Assembly (NCBI GenBank): GCA_900551385.1
Contig: URVS01000053.1
Location: 1 to 9,034 of the forward strand
Direction of reading: 5' to 3'
DNA from: an uncultured Mollicutes bacterium
GTDB taxonomy: Bacteria > Bacillota_I > Bacilli_A > RFN20 > CAG-449
DNA: 9,034 nucleotides
Position numbers and translations under genes: made by a program. Numbering within the stretch: the stretch's first letter is position 1; each line of letters starts with the position of its first letter. Of the stretch, positions 6,357 to 9,034 are shown in pieces. The notes beneath the pieces are model-generated. The model did no database searches. It was not told the origin of the DNA and saw nothing but the letters and a program-made list of their open reading frames with translations.

Positions 6357-8395
6357 AATTCTAAATTATCACTATAGAGTTCTATTTTATTGTTATCTGC
6401 TAAAAACAAATATAATTCATCTAAATTCTTTATTGTTTTTCTATCTAATTTAAAAATTGCATTTTCTTGAGTTGCATTATAAAAATAAGCTAAAGAATCA
6501 TCATAATTCATTGTTGAAGAAGCAATATATTTTAACAAGTCTATTATCTTGTTATCATTTTCTTCAAATTGTAAATAATATTTTAATATTAATTTATTTT
6601 TTAATAATTTAACAAATTCAGAACTATCTTTTCTTTTTTCATATAAATCTTTAGCTACAGAAGTAATATCAAGAAAATTAGATATTTTATAATTACATAT
6701 TGTACATTTAATATTATTAGTTAAAAGCAATGATAATTTTGAATTTCTTACAAAAATATCTTTATTAGAAAATATTTCTTTTATTTTATTTTTATTTTCT
6801 TCATCAATAAATTTATTTAATAATAAATCTAAAAACATATCATTAAATATTTTTTTATTATCATTTGGCACTAAATTATTATCAAACAATAAATATGCAA
6901 TATCAGATATTTTATATAATTTTGCATCTAAAATAACATTATTTTCTAAAGTAAAATAATTTCTTAACATTTCAGCTTTATATCTATTATCAAAATTACT
7001 TAATACTATTTTTGACCATATTTCATTTATTTTATTTTCATTAGATAATCTTTTAGATAATATTTCATTTTGAATTTCTTTAGTAATAATTCTTATATCA
7101 AAAAAATAATTATTTGAAAGTAAAGCTTTATCTAAATACGCAATATAACTTTTTAAATTTGAAAAAGAAAGGTCTTTATATTTAAATTTTAAATTTCTAT
7201 CTAATGTTAATTCTGTTAATAATAATCCATATTCTAAATTATCTTTATAACTATTTTTTATATCTTTTATTTCTTTTATTAATGCTTCATCAGCTTTATT
7301 TCTAATTAAATCATTAATAACACCATCTACTTTATAATATTCAATACTTAAAGGATCATTTTGTAATGTTTCAATATATTCTTTTGTATTATGAATGATT
7401 GTAGTGTTAACAACAGCATTTTTAATATCAAGAATATATTGTCCACCATTTAAATAACATGTTTTATCATTACACCATTTTTTTACTCCATTATAATCTA
7501 ATCTTGTTTTAGAATCAGTTTCTAACATTTTAGAAACTAACGATGCTACTTCTTTATCAACATTATCAGGAATTCTTACTCCTTCAAGAACTAATTTATC
7601 TCTAATTACTTCATCACTAACATCGCTATAAATATCACCTCTATGAGCCATATTTAATATAGTCATTCCTAAAGCAAAATAATCAACTGCTCTAGTAGCA
7701 TATTCTTCCCCTTCTTGAGCCAAATAAGCAATAGTAACATTATTTTTTTGTAAATCTCTTTTAGCTACTGCATCACCATATTGTGTTTTAATTGTATCAA
7801 ATTGATTTAATGGTAAAGAAATACCAAAATCTGCAATAACTAAATCTTGATAATTGTTATAAAAATAAATATTATGTGGCTTAATATCGCAATGTAATAT
7901 ACCTGCTTGATGAATTGTATTTAAGCCTTCATTTAATTCATTAATATATTTATTTTTCAATAAATCAATATCAATTTCTTCAATATGTTCAATAACAGAT
8001 CCTTCTTCATAATATGGTGTTATCGTGTAAAAATGATTATTATATATACCATATTTAATTATTTTAATAACATATGGTGAATCTAATTTTGATAAAATAT
8101 CAACAACTTCTTTATCAATTACAGTTGAATCATTATGATACAATTTACAAACATATTTTTTATTATTTTTAGTTACTAAATAGACAATTGATTGACCTGA
8201 ATTATTAGAAATAATTTTATTAAATATAAATCCTTCAATTTCTAAACCTATTAAGTTTTCTTCAAAATAAGTATTATTTTCACCATTTAAAACAATCGTA
8301 GAACGATCATTATCTTTGATTACAACAGTTTTTCTATTTTCATCGATAACTTTTGTTTTTTTATCATTTATTACTTTTGTTTTTCTATTATCCAT
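6350..8395 (-). CDS. Ser/Thr protein kinase with N-terminal TxxI/L array and long C-terminal helical region
   Basis: I start at 8395 because TGGAGA lies 5 nt upstream, inside the first codons of an alternative ATG at 8407; this gives 681 aa. Residues 6-36 hold four Thr-x-x-Ile/Leu units. The kinase domain spans about 48-310: a loose glycine loop (NNSGQS), Lys84 (YVCK), helix-C Glu96, catalytic loop H168-C169-D170-x-K172...N175, D189-F190-G191, YLAQE (224-228) in place of the usual APE, D238 and R298. The catalytic residues are intact, so it should be active. HCD replaces HRD, a non-RD type not expected to need activation-loop phosphorylation. Residues 311-681 are helical, carry one CxxC (564-567) and are unrecognised. 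There is no membrane helix, so it is cytoplasmic. The end may be frameshifted (see findings). It lies 22 nt after the four-helix membrane gene. Confidence 0.93.
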   Translation of the reverse strand: MDNRKTKVINDKKTKVIDENRKTVVIKDNDRSTIVLNGENNTYFEENLIGLEIEGFIFNKIISNNSGQSIVYLVTKNNKKYVCKLYHNDSTVIDKEVVDILSKLDSPYVIKIIKYGIYNNHFYTITPYYEEGSVIEHIEEIDIDLLKNKYINELNEGLNTIHQAGILHCDIKPHNIYFYNNYQDLVIADFGISLPLNQFDTIKTQYGDAVAKRDLQKNNVTIAYLAQEGEEYATRAVDYFALGMTILNMAHRGDIYSDVSDEVIRDKLVLEGVRIPDNVDKEVASLVSKMLETDSKTRLDYNGVKKWCNDKTCYLNGGQYILDIKNAVVNTTIIHNTKEYIETLQNDPLSIEYYKVDGVINDLIRNKADEALIKEIKDIKNSYKDNLEYGLLLTELTLDRNLKFKYKDLSFSNLKSYIAYLDKALLSNNYFFDIRIITKEIQNEILSKRLSNENKINEIWSKIVLSNFDNRYKAEMLRNYFTLENNVILDAKLYKISDIAYLLFDNNLVPNDNKKIFNDMFLDLLLNKFIDEENKNKIKEIFSNKDIFVRNSKLSLLLTNNIKCTICNYKISNFLDITSVAKDLYEKRKDSSEFVKLLKNKLILKYYLQFEENDNKIIDLLKYIASSTMNYDDSLAYFYNATQENAIFKLDRKTIKNLDELYLFLADNNKIELYSDNLEFG
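8288..8386 (-). repeat. Four-fold basic-Thr-x-Val-Ile/Leu repeat in the kinase N-terminus
   Basis: The units are RKTKVI, KKTKVI, RKTVVI and RSTIVL, with Thr at residues 6, 14, 23 and 33, spaced 8, 9 and 10 residues apart. Acidic or Asn-rich linkers (ND, DEN, KDND) separate them. Each offers a Thr with Ile or Leu at +3, which fits the +3 hydrophobic preference known for some FHA domains. Confidence 0.75.
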
Positions 8396-8417
8396 AATTT
8401 TCTCCATTCATATAATA

Positions 8418-8960
8418 CTATTTCAACAATTCACTACAAATAATTAACAACGCATTAATTTCTTCTTGAGATGAATTAAAATTTTTAATCGGAAGAAAAT
8501 TCATAATAATATATGGCATAAAAAATATCGGTAAAATTGTTAATATTAATGTAACATTTGAGAAAAGAATCATACCTCTTTTTTGTGAAAAAAAGATAGT
8601 CATAAAACCATTTGTTTCAACAAATCTTTCTGATTTAGAAAAGTAACTTAACTCACCACGACAACATCTTATTATTGAAATTATTCCTATAATATTCCAA
8701 ATTATTGAATAATCACTTACTAAATATAAATGTTTATCAAAAAACACATAATATATACTTAGAAAAATTAATAATCCTTTTGGAATTTTAAAAAAGAAAT
8801 CACTAACTTTATATCTATCGTTTGGTTTATAATATTCATCTATCCTACCTTCAGCATAAAATCTTTCAAATGAAATAGAAAATAAAGCTAAAACCAACAA
8901 TAAAATTGTTATTCCTATTGCTTTTAAATACAATAAGATATTCATCCAGAAATTATCCAT
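8418..8960 (-). CDS. Four-helix membrane protein, first gene of the operon
   Basis: The 180-aa product has four hydrophobic segments at about 7-29, 60-76, 84-98 and 128-153. A charged loop at 30-58 contains FERFYAEGRIDEYYKPNDRYK, and a second loop at 100-127 contains ELSYFSKSERF and SQKRG. With both ends short, N- and C-termini are probably on the same side. The ribosome binding site is modest (AGAAGAG). The ATG at 8960 is kept because an in-frame ATG five codons later has no site at all. It follows the promoter at 9005-9032 with a leader of about 40 nt, and its stop is 22 nt before the kinase start. Its place ahead of the kinase suggests a sensor or anchor role, but no family is recognised. 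Confidence 0.83.
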   Translation of the reverse strand: MDNFWMNILLYLKAIGITILLLVLALFSISFERFYAEGRIDEYYKPNDRYKVSDFFFKIPKGLLIFLSIYYVFFDKHLYLVSDYSIIWNIIGIISIIRCCRGELSYFSKSERFVETNGFMTIFFSQKRGMILFSNVTLILTILPIFFMPYIIMNFLPIKNFNSSQEEINALLIICSELLK

Positions 8961-9004
8961 TTTCTCTTCTACATAAAATTTAAAAGGGCAAATTTCAAAA
9001 TGAT

Positions 9005-9032
9005 ATAATAAAAATAAAATTGTTATTGTTAA
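9005..9032 (-). promoter_or_regulatory. Sigma-A-type promoter of the kinase operon
   Basis: On the minus strand TTAACA (9032-9027; 5 of 6 to TTGACA) and TATTAT (9010-9005; 5 of 6 to TATAAT) are separated by 16 nt. Transcription would begin near 8998, giving a leader of about 38 nt to the ATG at 8960. The match is good, but chance hits are frequent in AT-rich DNA. Confidence 0.5.
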
Positions 9033-9034
9033 AA

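Noticed and set aside
8393..8407. Upstream ATG at 8407 as start of the kinase
   Set aside because: The GGAG that should serve as ribosome binding site lies inside these codons and is well placed for the ATG at 8395.
2239..8960. Assignment to a Ter (tellurite/TerY-P) or type VI secretion cluster
   Set aside because: No TerD, vWA, PP2C, VipA/B, Hcp or VgrG is visible; only the kinase and FHA themes are shared.
1..9034. Mycoplasma-type genetic code (TGA = Trp)
   Set aside because: Trp codons are TGG and TGA acts as a stop at 990 and at 3972, where it forms an ATGA overlap.

Overview
The window is a very AT-rich stretch (roughly three quarters A+T by eye) of what looks like a low-GC Gram-positive (Firmicutes-type) bacterium. 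The signs are Shine-Dalgarno sites of the GGAGG type, ATGA and 8-nt gene overlaps, a lipobox signal peptide and Rho-independent terminators. Trp is encoded by TGG, and TGA serves as a stop at the ends of the FHA gene and of the 243-aa gene. The standard bacterial code therefore applies, not the Mycoplasma code. The species cannot be named from the sequence.

Almost everything is on the minus strand, so transcription runs from high to low coordinates. A good promoter at the right edge (about 9005-9032) opens a tightly packed run: a four-helix membrane protein (8418-8960), a large Ser/Thr protein kinase with a repeated Thr-x-x-Ile/Leu tail (6350-8395), an unrecognised 534-aa Gly-rich, largely helical protein (4693-6297), a double zinc-ribbon + FHA protein (3972-4700), a radical-SAM activase-like enzyme (3388-3975) and a classical AAA ATPase with an N-terminal SH3/Tudor-like barrel (2239-3288). 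Two membrane-anchored genes follow: a zinc-ribbon protein (1723-2169) and an extracytoplasmic protein (990-1721). A 334-bp gap then carries a terminator, followed by a lone lipoprotein gene (110-628). The first 51 bases read as the end of a plus-strand gene converging on it.

The working model is inference. The kinase phosphorylates threonines in its own N-terminal array and probably other proteins. The FHA protein binds the phosphothreonines. The AAA ATPase remodels a client, possibly the 534-aa protein. The radical-SAM protein supplies a radical activation or modification whose target is not in the window. The membrane proteins and lipoprotein could tie this to the envelope. No vWA, TerD, PP2C phosphatase, NrdD or glycyl-radical enzyme is present, so the cluster does not match the Ter or NrdDG systems I know.

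Two gene ends look shifted by one base. The kinase seems to have lost a 20-codon tail that would end in an ATGA overlap with the next gene. The AAA gene has its good ribosome binding site and ATG upstream in another frame, separated from the main ORF by an A8 run. Either spot may be a real mutation, a slippage site or a sequencing error.
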